Shown in pieces: positions 41,897 through 50,339 of a stretch of DNA of 64,000 nt. The stretch lies in NCBI GenBank assembly GCA_002361655.1, contig DETM01000031.1, positions 14,228 through 78,227 of the forward strand. Direction: 5' to 3'. Position 1 is the stretch's first letter. Each line of letters starts with the position of its first letter. The DNA comes from Prevotella sp. UBA3288. Its GTDB lineage: Bacteria > Bacteroidota > Bacteroidia > Bacteroidales > Bacteroidaceae. The notes below the pieces were generated by a model. It saw nothing but the letters and a program-made list of their open reading frames with translations, was not told the DNA's origin and did not search any database. The position numbers and the translations under genes were made by a program.

Positions 41897-44800
41897 ATGA
41901 GAAAAGAATTAGTTTACTCAATGATGGCACTTGGTGCATTCCCTGTTGCAGTGAAGGCTGCCGAGGTGAATGCGCAAGTTGCTGCACCTGATGTAAAGGG
42001 TGGCTGGACGAACGACGCCCCGACAACCGATGACATCGTGACCATTGCAACTGGCAAGACCAGTGCTACTGTATCGCTGCTTCCCGGTAGTTACACAATC
42101 AAAGTAACGACACTTACCGGTTCTGTCGCAACCATGTTGTCGCTTGAAGGCGTGAAGGAGACTGGCGATGCTGCCAAGAAGGCTATCGCTGCCGCTGGTT
42201 ACGGTGAACTGAAATTCACTGTTGAGGGCACTGAGGCCAAGAATGTTACTGTCAATATTGAGGGTGATGGTAGTTATAGTTTCTCAACTGTAGAGATTAC
42301 CTTGGACTTTGACTTCGATGGTGACGACAGACTGGCTCTGTTGAAGACCAACTATGGTGTGATGGCTGCACTCCTCAACAATCCCTCAAATGATCCCGCT
42401 AAGTACACCTATCCTGAGAAGACCGACGACCTGACCGGTTATGCCAAGAGCATCCTGGAGAAGATTGAGGCCATCCAGAAGGCAACTGCAGAGAATGGCT
42501 ATCAGATCTATAAGGACAACAAACTCTATGAGGCTAACCCCTCTTCTCTGGCTGCACTCCAGGCTGCCATCGACAAGGCTGCTGCCGACACCAAGGCTAA
42601 GGAAATTGCCTATAGATACGACAATATGTCGAAAGACTATCAGAAACTCGTGACCCGATTCAATAAGTTGCCCAAGGCTGCTCAGGATCAGGTGAACGGA
42701 AAAGACGAGACTTACGACAAGGACGGCAAAGTTACGATGACTGCTGTTAATACTGCCATTGAGGACTTCAAGAGCGGTTCGAGCATCGATAACAGCAAGG
42801 TTCTCGCATCTTTGAATACGCTTACAAGCAAGATCGGTAAAGCCGAAGGCGCTAATGATGCTAACACCACTGCCTACACAGACATCAAACTGGCTGTTGC
42901 CAATGCTGTAGCAGAATACACCAGTCAGGTGGATGCCCTCTATGAGGCTCTCAACGGTGACAACTTCAAGAAACTCCGTGAGGAAGCCAGCGAGTTGATT
43001 CAGGCTGAATATCAGAAGATTCTGACTGTCGGTTCAACGAATGAGACCAAGAACACGGCTGGTGAGTGCGCTACTTATAAGGAAACTCTCGGCATCACTG
43101 CTACAGAAGGTGGCAAAGCAAAGAATATCTCCGGCAATGGCATCGCCAACATTGGTACGACCTTGACGGGTTATGTTACTGAAATCCAGACCATAGTGAA
43201 CAACTTCAAGGCTGCCGGTAAAACTGTTCAGGATGCTCTTGACGTGGTTGCTGCCAAACAGAAGGCTCTGGACGACCAGAAGGCAGATAAGAAAACTGCT
43301 GCCGCCATCGAGGCTGACGCTAAGGTGAAGGCTGACGCAGAGGCTGCCCAGAAACTGATTGACCGCCTGAAGACCAGCGTCACCAATCCTACGAAGGCTG
43401 CTGTGGATAAGGGCGACATCGCTGCTGCCCTGGCTAACGAACAGTATGGTACTGCCGAAATTCAAAAGGCTATCGATAAGTTGACCACCGGTGACAACCG
43501 TGTGAACTACGATACCCATATCGCTAACGCAAAGGCTATCGCTGACCAGATTGATGTCCTCAACAAGGCTATCGCTGAGGTGAATGCCTATGTGAAGAAC
43601 GCCAAGGATGCTGATCCTGCCGGTCTGGGTCTCACTGACTATATTCCCGACACCTACTGGGCAAAGACCATCACCTATCTGAAGAAGATTGAGGAAGAGG
43701 TGGCCAAGGAGGCTAAGACTTATACCGATGGTAACGCTAAGTCATATAAACTTGATGCCGTTAACACTTCGAAGACTGATGTGGCTAAGTATCTGGAGCA
43801 TGCCAAGGCCGCTGCAGCCAAGTATGCAGAAATTAAGGCCAAGGCCGACAAGTACACCGCTGATTTGAAGGCCGCCACCGATAAGGTGAAGAATCTTGAT
43901 ATCTACAAAGATGGTTCTGAGAATGTCGGTACTATTGCTAAGGGCACCAGTTATGAGAAATTCATCGCCAGTATTCAGGCTAAACTGGATCTGCTGACCA
44001 GCACGGCTGTTAAGGACAAGAAGATTGTTGGTAGCCTGCCCCGCACGCTTGCCACCGTTTCTTCGGATGATAAGTCGTACAAAGAAGAGCACTATACCGA
44101 GGCCATGAAACTGGCTGACGATGCTACTATCGGCGAAGACATTCAGAAGATTCTCGACAACTATAAGGCCGATCAGGATGCATGGGCTGCTGCTAACCAG
44201 GCAAAGGCTATTGCTACGCTGAATGCTGCTATCGATGAACTGCAGAATAGTCTGAATACTGATTTGGATAAGTTGAAGGCTGATCCTGAAACGCAGTATG
44301 GCCCAGGCGCAAAAGCAGTGACAGACATTCTTGCTACTATCGTAGTTCCTACTGAGACTGAGCAGACTGATGCAAATAAGGCTGAACTGCCTGTTGCAGA
44401 ACTCAATAAGTTGGTTGAGAAACTGAACAAGGCTAAGACCATCCTCGATGAGGCTAAGGCCGGTGTCATCAAGACTGCTAAAGATAATGTCGCTGCTGCC
44501 GCTGCTGCCACAAAGGCTGTTGCCGACCTGCAGAAGGACTATGATGCCAAGATCAGCACTCAAGGTGTCAAGGCTGACAAGAGCGCTTGGAAGATTGATG
44601 CTAATGCTCTGGAAGCAACTCCTCAACTTGAGTCTGTGAAGAAAGTTCTTGATGAGTTCACCGCTATTCAGGACTCTATCAACCACATCACCTCAGAGAA
44701 GAACATCAAGGGTGATGCCAATACCAACTATTGGAATGCTTACCAGGCTCAGAAACTGACTGCCGATGTCTATAAGGCTGACATTGAGTCGCTGAAGGCC

Positions 44801-47800
44801 CGCATCACCGCTGCCGTTGCTGCTGCTGATGCTGCACAGGCTAACTGGAAGGCTAAGGAGGATGTCCTTGCTGAGGCAACCAAGGTGCAGACTGCCCTTG
44901 ATAAGGCTATCTCTGATGCTCAGGCTTCTGTTGATAAGGCTGAGGAACCTTACAAGTCGATGACTGTCGCTGACAAGAACGAGGCTAAGACCTATGTCAG
45001 CAAAGACGCTAATGGCGTGCTGGGTAAGGAGTATCAGAACATCCTCGATGCCATCAATAAAGATAACAATGATCTCTACACCAAGGCACAGGCTGTGGCC
45101 AACAAGACCGCTCTGCTGAACCGTCTGAACGAACTGAGTGCCAAGGTCAAGACCATGACAGCCGACCTGAAGGCAATCATCGTGGCTAAGTTGGCTCAGG
45201 ATAAGGCCTACGATGCTACCAACGCCCGCTGGAACGAGGTTTACACCTTCATCTCTTCACAGGACCAGACCTCGCTGCTGCAGACCCGCCAGGAGGAGAT
45301 GGCTGCCCTGAAGGAGCAGTTGCTTGAGCAGAAGGCTAAGATTGCTGCCGACTATCAGAAGGGTGAGTCCGTAGACAACGGCGTGGAGACCAAACTCGCT
45401 GAGATCAAGGCTGCTATCGACAAGATCAAGGCTGCCGTGGAGGATACTGATGCTCAGGACAAGCAGATTAAGACCGACAATGCCGACAAGTCTGTCGAGA
45501 TTGCCAAGGCTATCGCTGCCGCTGAGGCTGCCTACACCAAGGCTGCTGAGACCATCAAGGACTTCAGCAAGGCTACCAGCACCCTGATTACCGAAACATT
45601 GAAGGCTAATAAGATTGAGGATTACTCGAAGACTCTGGAAACCTATCCTGCTAAGTTGAAGACGCTGAAGGATAATGCCAACAAGGCCTACAATGAGAAT
45701 GTGAAGAAGAACGAGACGGCTACGCCTGCCGTGGTCTTCGACGCTACTTCGTATCTGACCCAGGCTGCTCAGTATAAGAGCGAAATTGAAACGAATGAGG
45801 GCAACTTTATCAAGTCGATTACCGACGCCATCAAGGATGCGGTTAAGGGTAAGGTGGATGCTTATCAGAAATTGGTTGATGATGCCAAGGAACTGTCTAT
45901 CTATGAGTATGATGCTGCTGGTAAGGAACTGACTGACGAGGCTAAGCCGAATTTGTTCAAGACGATCTTCGCCGATGCCAACAGTCTGATTGCTGATATC
46001 TCGATTGCCTTCGACGATGTCGACCTGCTCGCTCTCGACGAGGCACTCAAGGCTGCCGAAGATGGAAAGAAGCCGAATACTGCTGGCGTCGCCCTGGCTG
46101 TGCTTAACGGTAAAAACACCGGTGCCGACTACTCACTGCGTGTGCTCCTCAACTTTGTGAAGGATAATGCTCAGTGGATTACCGAAGACAACGTCAAGGC
46201 CGCCAATGATGCCCTCGCCACTGCTTACAATGTGAAGGATGCTGATAAGACGAACTTGAAGACGGTTGACCAACTGGCTGCTCTCTATGAGACGGCTAAG
46301 AGTGGTAAGACGCTCGAAACCAACTATACCACTTGGAAGACCACTCTAACCACTCTGCAGACGAACGCTAAGGATGCTAAGGCTAACGATGATATCTATA
46401 AGGATATTCAGAATTGGCTGAAAGAGGCTCAGACTCGTCTCGATAAGGCTATCGAAGAGGCTAACAATTATGTGGCTGTTTACGATATCATTGTTGCGGC
46501 TGACCTTGTTGGTGTACAAAACGACATTAATACCATTACGGAGAAGTCTGCTGAAGCACACGAAAGTAACACGTCGAAGGCTTACCAGACCAGCATTGCT
46601 ACCCTGCTCACCTACGATGCTGCTAAGAAGACCTATGGCGGTACAATCTTTACTCGCATCGCTAATGCTATCCCGCAGATTGCTTTCAATCAGGAGTACA
46701 AAGTACTGAAGGCAGGCGTACAGGAACTGAATGACCAGTATGTGCTCTATGCCGCTGACTTCGAGAATGCTGATCAGGCTGCTGCCTTCAAGGCTCAGAT
46801 CGATGGCTGGAATAAGGAACTTACTAGCGACGATGCAAACTCGCTCAGCGATGACTTCAAGACTGATGCTGACAAGAAAGCCAAGAAGAAGCTCAACAAG
46901 TTCATCATCGGCAACTATAAGGAAGCGTCCAAGTTCCCGTATGCTGCCCTGTTGGCTGACCTGAAGACCATCGAGGACGCTATGGCTAAGGCGCTCACCG
47001 ATATGGCTGAGGGTACCGCTAACAACCCGGAGAAGACTGCCGAAGTCTATGCTGATCTGACCAAGCAGTTGACAGACCTGGCTACAAGGGCTGATCTGGC
47101 TGATGCTAAGTACAAGTTGGCTTTGGATGATGAGGCTGTGCTCAAGAAGCAGGCTGACGTGAAGGATCAGATTGCCGATGTACAGGCTCTCCTCGACGAA
47201 AACAAGGACGACATCCTGTTCTATGATGATGTCTATCAGATGCTGATCAACAATGCTAAGACGGCAGTGGAGAATCTTGAGACGAACGCTGGAAATGCTG
47301 CTAAGGCTATTCAGGATAAGATTGACGCCGAGATTAAGGAATACGACAAGCAGACCGCTATCCTCAATGCCGCTAAGAAGGCTATCGAGGATGCCAAGAC
47401 TGCTCTCGACAAGTATACCTATGTCAAGGCTGCTAACTTCGCCGCTAAGTTCAACCAGAAGATTTCTGAAATCGAAGAACTCCAGAAGACACTCGACGGC
47501 AAGAAAGGCAAGTATGCTGCCAAGGAGAAGATCAGTGCTGCTGATATTGCAGCAGTGACAGCCCTCTACGATGTTACGCTCGATGCCAATAACAAGGTGA
47601 CCGCTGTGAACGGTGGCTCGGTTGTTGATGTGATCAAAGACATCAACGCTACTGCTGCTAAGCGCGAACTGACCGGTGAGTTCAACAAGTTGCAGGCCGA
47701 CCTGAATGCTCTGACCTACAATGATGCTGACTACACCATCAGTGACCTGGCAAAGATTAAGGATGGTAAGGAGGCTATCCAGGCCGCTCTTAACTTGCAA

Positions 47801-48739
47801 CTTGGCACTAAGACGGAAGAGAGCAATATTGCTAAACTGAATTCTGATCAGTTAATCGAAGCATTGAAGGCTACGAAGGGCTACAAGCCTGCAAGCAGTG
47901 ACTTCGAGAAGGATGGTGACGGAAAGTACACCGGTGTTGTCACGGGTGCTGCAACCCTGCAGGATGAGGTGACCTTCTTGACCGCTAAGATTAAGGATCT
48001 GGCTGAATTCATTGAAGTGAACAACCTGAATCCTGATGAGAAGGCTTCTGCCGACTTCAATAATGATGGTGAGCCTGATGTCGAGGATTACCAGTTGCTC
48101 GTCGACGAGGTGGTTGCTGGCACCAACAATGCCGACTTCGACCTCAATAAGGATGGTCTGGTGAACATCGTTGATATCAACACTTGGATTGAGATTTTCA
48201 ACAACCAGTTCAATACCGAGGCTGCTGCTCGCGCTGCTTTCAACGACAACGATGCTGCTACTCTCGAAGTGCTTGGCACTGAAAATGGTGTGACTCGTCT
48301 GGCTGTCAACCTGAAGAGCGAGGACGCTTATCGTGGCCTGCAGTTGAACATCCACGCCAATGTCGTGGCTGCATCGGCAACCAGTCGTGCTGCTGAGGGC
48401 ATGGGTCTCTACAAGGGACAGATGGCCAATGGCGCTACCTGCGTGCTCCTCACCTCTATGTTCGGTAAGGAAATTGCTGCCGGTGAGGGTGCTGTGGTAT
48501 ATCTTGATGTGACCGGATTCACTGGCGAGGCTGAGGGTATGTTCGTCAACGCTGGTGGTAAGACTATCACCTTCAACCTTGTAACAGGTGAGGTGACCGC
48601 TATCGACGGCGTAGAGGTAGAGACTGGCTTCATGCAGAAAGTCTACAACCTCGGTGGTAAGTTGATGGATGGCCTGAAGAAGGGCATCAACATCATCCGC
48701 AACAGCGACGGTTCTACCAAGAAGGTTGTGGTGAAGTAA
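41897..48739 (+). CDS. Giant helical surface protein with dockerin, cohesin-like domain and T9SS tail
   Basis: 2280 residues. Signal peptide about 1-22. A beta-rich domain covers about 35-140 (TSATVSLLPGSYTIKV, VNIEGDGSYSFSTVEITL). About 1,900 residues of Ala/Lys/Asp/Thr-rich helix follow, with coiled-coil-like repeats such as LDKAISDAQASVDKAEEPY, probably a long rod or fibre. A dockerin-like pair of calcium loops follows: DFNNDGEPDVED (2053-2064) and DLNKDGLVNIVD (2082-2093). A cohesin-like beta sandwich (about 2112-2215: AVNLKSEDAYRGLQLNI, GKEIAAGEGAVVYLDV) and a T9SS tail (VYNLGGKLMDGLKKGINII...KKVVVK) end the protein. Only two cysteines were noticed. The next gene encodes a cohesin-like T9SS protein. 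The function is unknown; a scaffold or adhesin is likely. Confidence 0.8.
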   Translation: MRKELVYSMMALGAFPVAVKAAEVNAQVAAPDVKGGWTNDAPTTDDIVTIATGKTSATVSLLPGSYTIKVTTLTGSVATMLSLEGVKETGDAAKKAIAAAGYGELKFTVEGTEAKNVTVNIEGDGSYSFSTVEITLDFDFDGDDRLALLKTNYGVMAALLNNPSNDPAKYTYPEKTDDLTGYAKSILEKIEAIQKATAENGYQIYKDNKLYEANPSSLAALQAAIDKAAADTKAKEIAYRYDNMSKDYQKLVTRFNKLPKAAQDQVNGKDETYDKDGKVTMTAVNTAIEDFKSGSSIDNSKVLASLNTLTSKIGKAEGANDANTTAYTDIKLAVANAVAEYTSQVDALYEALNGDNFKKLREEASELIQAEYQKILTVGSTNETKNTAGECATYKETLGITATEGGKAKNISGNGIANIGTTLTGYVTEIQTIVNNFKAAGKTVQDALDVVAAKQKALDDQKADKKTAAAIEADAKVKADAEAAQKLIDRLKTSVTNPTKAAVDKGDIAAALANEQYGTAEIQKAIDKLTTGDNRVNYDTHIANAKAIADQIDVLNKAIAEVNAYVKNAKDADPAGLGLTDYIPDTYWAKTITYLKKIEEEVAKEAKTYTDGNAKSYKLDAVNTSKTDVAKYLEHAKAAAAKYAEIKAKADKYTADLKAATDKVKNLDIYKDGSENVGTIAKGTSYEKFIASIQAKLDLLTSTAVKDKKIVGSLPRTLATVSSDDKSYKEEHYTEAMKLADDATIGEDIQKILDNYKADQDAWAAANQAKAIATLNAAIDELQNSLNTDLDKLKADPETQYGPGAKAVTDILATIVVPTETEQTDANKAELPVAELNKLVEKLNKAKTILDEAKAGVIKTAKDNVAAAAAATKAVADLQKDYDAKISTQGVKADKSAWKIDANALEATPQLESVKKVLDEFTAIQDSINHITSEKNIKGDANTNYWNAYQAQKLTADVYKADIESLKARITAAVAAADAAQANWKAKEDVLAEATKVQTALDKAISDAQASVDKAEEPYKSMTVADKNEAKTYVSKDANGVLGKEYQNILDAINKDNNDLYTKAQAVANKTALLNRLNELSAKVKTMTADLKAIIVAKLAQDKAYDATNARWNEVYTFISSQDQTSLLQTRQEEMAALKEQLLEQKAKIAADYQKGESVDNGVETKLAEIKAAIDKIKAAVEDTDAQDKQIKTDNADKSVEIAKAIAAAEAAYTKAAETIKDFSKATSTLITETLKANKIEDYSKTLETYPAKLKTLKDNANKAYNENVKKNETATPAVVFDATSYLTQAAQYKSEIETNEGNFIKSITDAIKDAVKGKVDAYQKLVDDAKELSIYEYDAAGKELTDEAKPNLFKTIFADANSLIADISIAFDDVDLLALDEALKAAEDGKKPNTAGVALAVLNGKNTGADYSLRVLLNFVKDNAQWITEDNVKAANDALATAYNVKDADKTNLKTVDQLAALYETAKSGKTLETNYTTWKTTLTTLQTNAKDAKANDDIYKDIQNWLKEAQTRLDKAIEEANNYVAVYDIIVAADLVGVQNDINTITEKSAEAHESNTSKAYQTSIATLLTYDAAKKTYGGTIFTRIANAIPQIAFNQEYKVLKAGVQELNDQYVLYAADFENADQAAAFKAQIDGWNKELTSDDANSLSDDFKTDADKKAKKKLNKFIIGNYKEASKFPYAALLADLKTIEDAMAKALTDMAEGTANNPEKTAEVYADLTKQLTDLATRADLADAKYKLALDDEAVLKKQADVKDQIADVQALLDENKDDILFYDDVYQMLINNAKTAVENLETNAGNAAKAIQDKIDAEIKEYDKQTAILNAAKKAIEDAKTALDKYTYVKAANFAAKFNQKISEIEELQKTLDGKKGKYAAKEKISAADIAAVTALYDVTLDANNKVTAVNGGSVVDVIKDINATAAKRELTGEFNKLQADLNALTYNDADYTISDLAKIKDGKEAIQAALNLQLGTKTEESNIAKLNSDQLIEALKATKGYKPASSDFEKDGDGKYTGVVTGAATLQDEVTFLTAKIKDLAEFIEVNNLNPDEKASADFNNDGEPDVEDYQLLVDEVVAGTNNADFDLNKDGLVNIVDINTWIEIFNNQFNTEAAARAAFNDNDAATLEVLGTENGVTRLAVNLKSEDAYRGLQLNIHANVVAASATSRAAEGMGLYKGQMANGATCVLLTSMFGKEIAAGEGAVVYLDVTGFTGEAEGMFVNAGGKTITFNLVTGEVTAIDGVEVETGFMQKVYNLGGKLMDGLKKGINIIRNSDGSTKKVVVK

Positions 48740-48763
48740 GGTCCACTCTCTGATAAGTAAGAC

Positions 48764-48798
48764 GTGCGTGGTGCTGCCACGTGGCAGACACCACGCAC
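48764..48798 (+). other. Nested hairpin between the giant gene and the cohesin-like gene
   Basis: GTGCGTGGTG (48764-48773) pairs perfectly with CACCACGCAC (48789-48798), and the loop is itself the palindrome TGCCACGTGGCA (48775-48786). No T run follows, so it may stabilise the upstream mRNA or partly separate expression of the two genes. Confidence 0.75.
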
Positions 48799-48836
48799 CT
48801 CTATAATAATCGTAAACAAAAATCTACAAAACTGAT

Positions 48837-50141
48837 ATGATTAATTACGCAAAACAAATATTCTCCCTGGCATTGATGCTTATGGTGAGCATGGCTGCCT
48901 CGGCCGATGTGAAGTTTGCTATCGAGGATGTGAACATTGCTCCGGGGGCGGCAAACATACCTGTTAATGTCACAATGGAGAATACTGAAGAGGTCAAGAG
49001 TTTCCAGTTTGACCTTACATTGCCCGAAGGTCTGACACCTGACTTGAGCAATGAGGCTATCAAATTGACTAGTCGCCTTAATGGTTATCGTGTTGTTGCA
49101 AACAAGCGCTCCGACGGCAAGATTAACTTTATCGTTATGCAGATGCCGGGTGTTGCCGCTGTTGCTGTCGGCAATGGTGCCATTTTCTCATTTCCTGTGA
49201 CGGCTGATGCAACGCTCGATTTCTCTACTGCAGAGATTTCGTTCAGCGGTACCAAGGTGGCTCAGGCTACTGGTACAACTTCTGCTGAAGATGGAGATGT
49301 GATTGCTGTTGACGAGAGTTATCAATTGTCTGCTTCTTCTGAAACCATCCTTCTTCAGGGTGAGGAGACTGCAGACATTGAAGTCTCGCTTGAGAATGCA
49401 GGCAATCTTTGGGGCTTGCAGGCTACCCTGACCCTTCCTACCGGTGTTTCTCTTGTTAATGAGAAGATTGAGGCTACAGGTCGTCTTGGCAGTTTTGAGT
49501 CTACTTCTACTACCAAGCGTAGTGATCAGGAGTATGTGTTTATTGCTGCTACCTTCGTATCGACAGATCCTGATGTGGTGCATATCACTGGTAATACTGG
49601 TGCTATCTTGAAATTCACCGTTAAGGGAAGTACAAGTGCTGTTAATGGTTCTGCTATCAAACTTCATGAGATTACATCAATGAAGTCTGGTAAGGTTGGT
49701 ATCAATCTAAACTCCTTGACCATCACTGTCAACACCATCGACAATGCTGCTGATGTCTATAAGAAGTTGAGCGACGAGATTGCCGCTCTGCAGAAGCAAC
49801 TTGACGACACCAAGACGCAGTTGAATACTGAGGCTCCTGGTGTGGACATCACCGAGGATGTGAAGGCTATTCAAGATCAGATTGATGCCCTGAAGGCAAA
49901 TCTGGAGGAGGCTCACTCTGCTCAGGAGTTGAATCAAGAGTCGAAACTCGATGAGGAGGCTGTGAAGAAGGTGACTGATGCTATTGCCGATATGGTCAAC
50001 AAAGTCAAGGTTGCCACCGGTATCGGTGCTGTGAAGGTTGCCGCTTCAGCCGGTGAGATCTACACTGTGGCGGGTCAGCGTGTCGCTGCCCCTGTCAAGG
50101 GTGTGAACATCATCAACGGTAAAAAGGTCATTCTGAAGTAA
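48837..50141 (+). CDS. Secreted protein with two cohesin-like domains, coiled coil and T9SS tail
   Basis: 434 residues, signal peptide ending MAASADV. Two similar beta-sandwich domains resemble cohesins. The first covers about 24-150 (IPVNVTMENTEEVKSFQFDL.LPEGL, ending with the AIFSFPVTAD strand). The second covers about 155-298 (ADIEVSLENAGNLWGLQATL.LPTGV, GAILKFTVKG). A coiled coil (about 303-385, YKKLSDEIAALQKQLDDTKTQL) and a T9SS tail (IYTVAGQRVAAPVKGVNIINGKKVILK) follow. It sits 97 bases after the dockerin-bearing giant gene in the same direction, and an intrinsic terminator follows. A natural hypothesis is that its cohesin-like domains bind the neighbour's dockerin at the cell surface. 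The assignment rests on pattern recognition only. Confidence 0.7.
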   Translation: MINYAKQIFSLALMLMVSMAASADVKFAIEDVNIAPGAANIPVNVTMENTEEVKSFQFDLTLPEGLTPDLSNEAIKLTSRLNGYRVVANKRSDGKINFIVMQMPGVAAVAVGNGAIFSFPVTADATLDFSTAEISFSGTKVAQATGTTSAEDGDVIAVDESYQLSASSETILLQGEETADIEVSLENAGNLWGLQATLTLPTGVSLVNEKIEATGRLGSFESTSTTKRSDQEYVFIAATFVSTDPDVVHITGNTGAILKFTVKGSTSAVNGSAIKLHEITSMKSGKVGINLNSLTITVNTIDNAADVYKKLSDEIAALQKQLDDTKTQLNTEAPGVDITEDVKAIQDQIDALKANLEEAHSAQELNQESKLDEEAVKKVTDAIADMVNKVKVATGIGAVKVAASAGEIYTVAGQRVAAPVKGVNIINGKKVILK

Positions 50142-50172
50142 CTTAAAGTTCGACTGAGTCGACTCAGATAAA

Positions 50173-50208
50173 AACTATCCCGAAACGCTTTGACGTTTCG
50201 GGATAGTT
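50173..50208. terminator. Bidirectional intrinsic terminator
   Basis: AACTATCCCGAAACG (50173-50187) pairs perfectly with 50194-50208 around a six-base loop. T-rich stretches on both sides let it serve the cohesin-like gene (plus) and the amylase gene (minus). On the minus strand it lies nine bases after the second stop codon at 50217, not after the first at 50340. A separate 14-base palindrome (50154-50167) precedes it. Confidence 0.9.
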
Positions 50209-50216
50209 TTCTTTTC

Positions 50217-50339
50217 CTATGGGTAAACCACTTTCTTCCCACCTCGGATGTAGATGCCGCGCTGAGGGATGATCACCCGGCGGCCCTGCAGGTCGTGGAG
50301 GTTTGAAGATTGAGCGTCTGACGATGAGAATCGTGGTGT
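50217..50339 (-). pseudogene. Severed T9SS sorting tail of the alpha-amylase
   Basis: Directly beyond the amylase TAG (50342-50340), the same frame continues for 40 codons to a TAG at 50219-50217. It reads TPRFSSSDAQSSNLHDLQGR and then RVIIPQRGIYIRGGKKVVYP. The NLHDLQGRRV..PQRGIYIRGGKKVV part is a recognisable T9SS C-terminal sorting motif like those on the other secreted proteins here. It would be translated only if the amber codon is read through or absent in other strains. Confidence 0.75.

Noticed and set aside
46346-47800. Leu/Ser-rich open frame of 484 codons opposite the giant protein gene
   Set aside because: Antisense of Lys/Ala/Asp codons of the helical rod gives Leu/Ser/Val-rich nonsense; no start signal.
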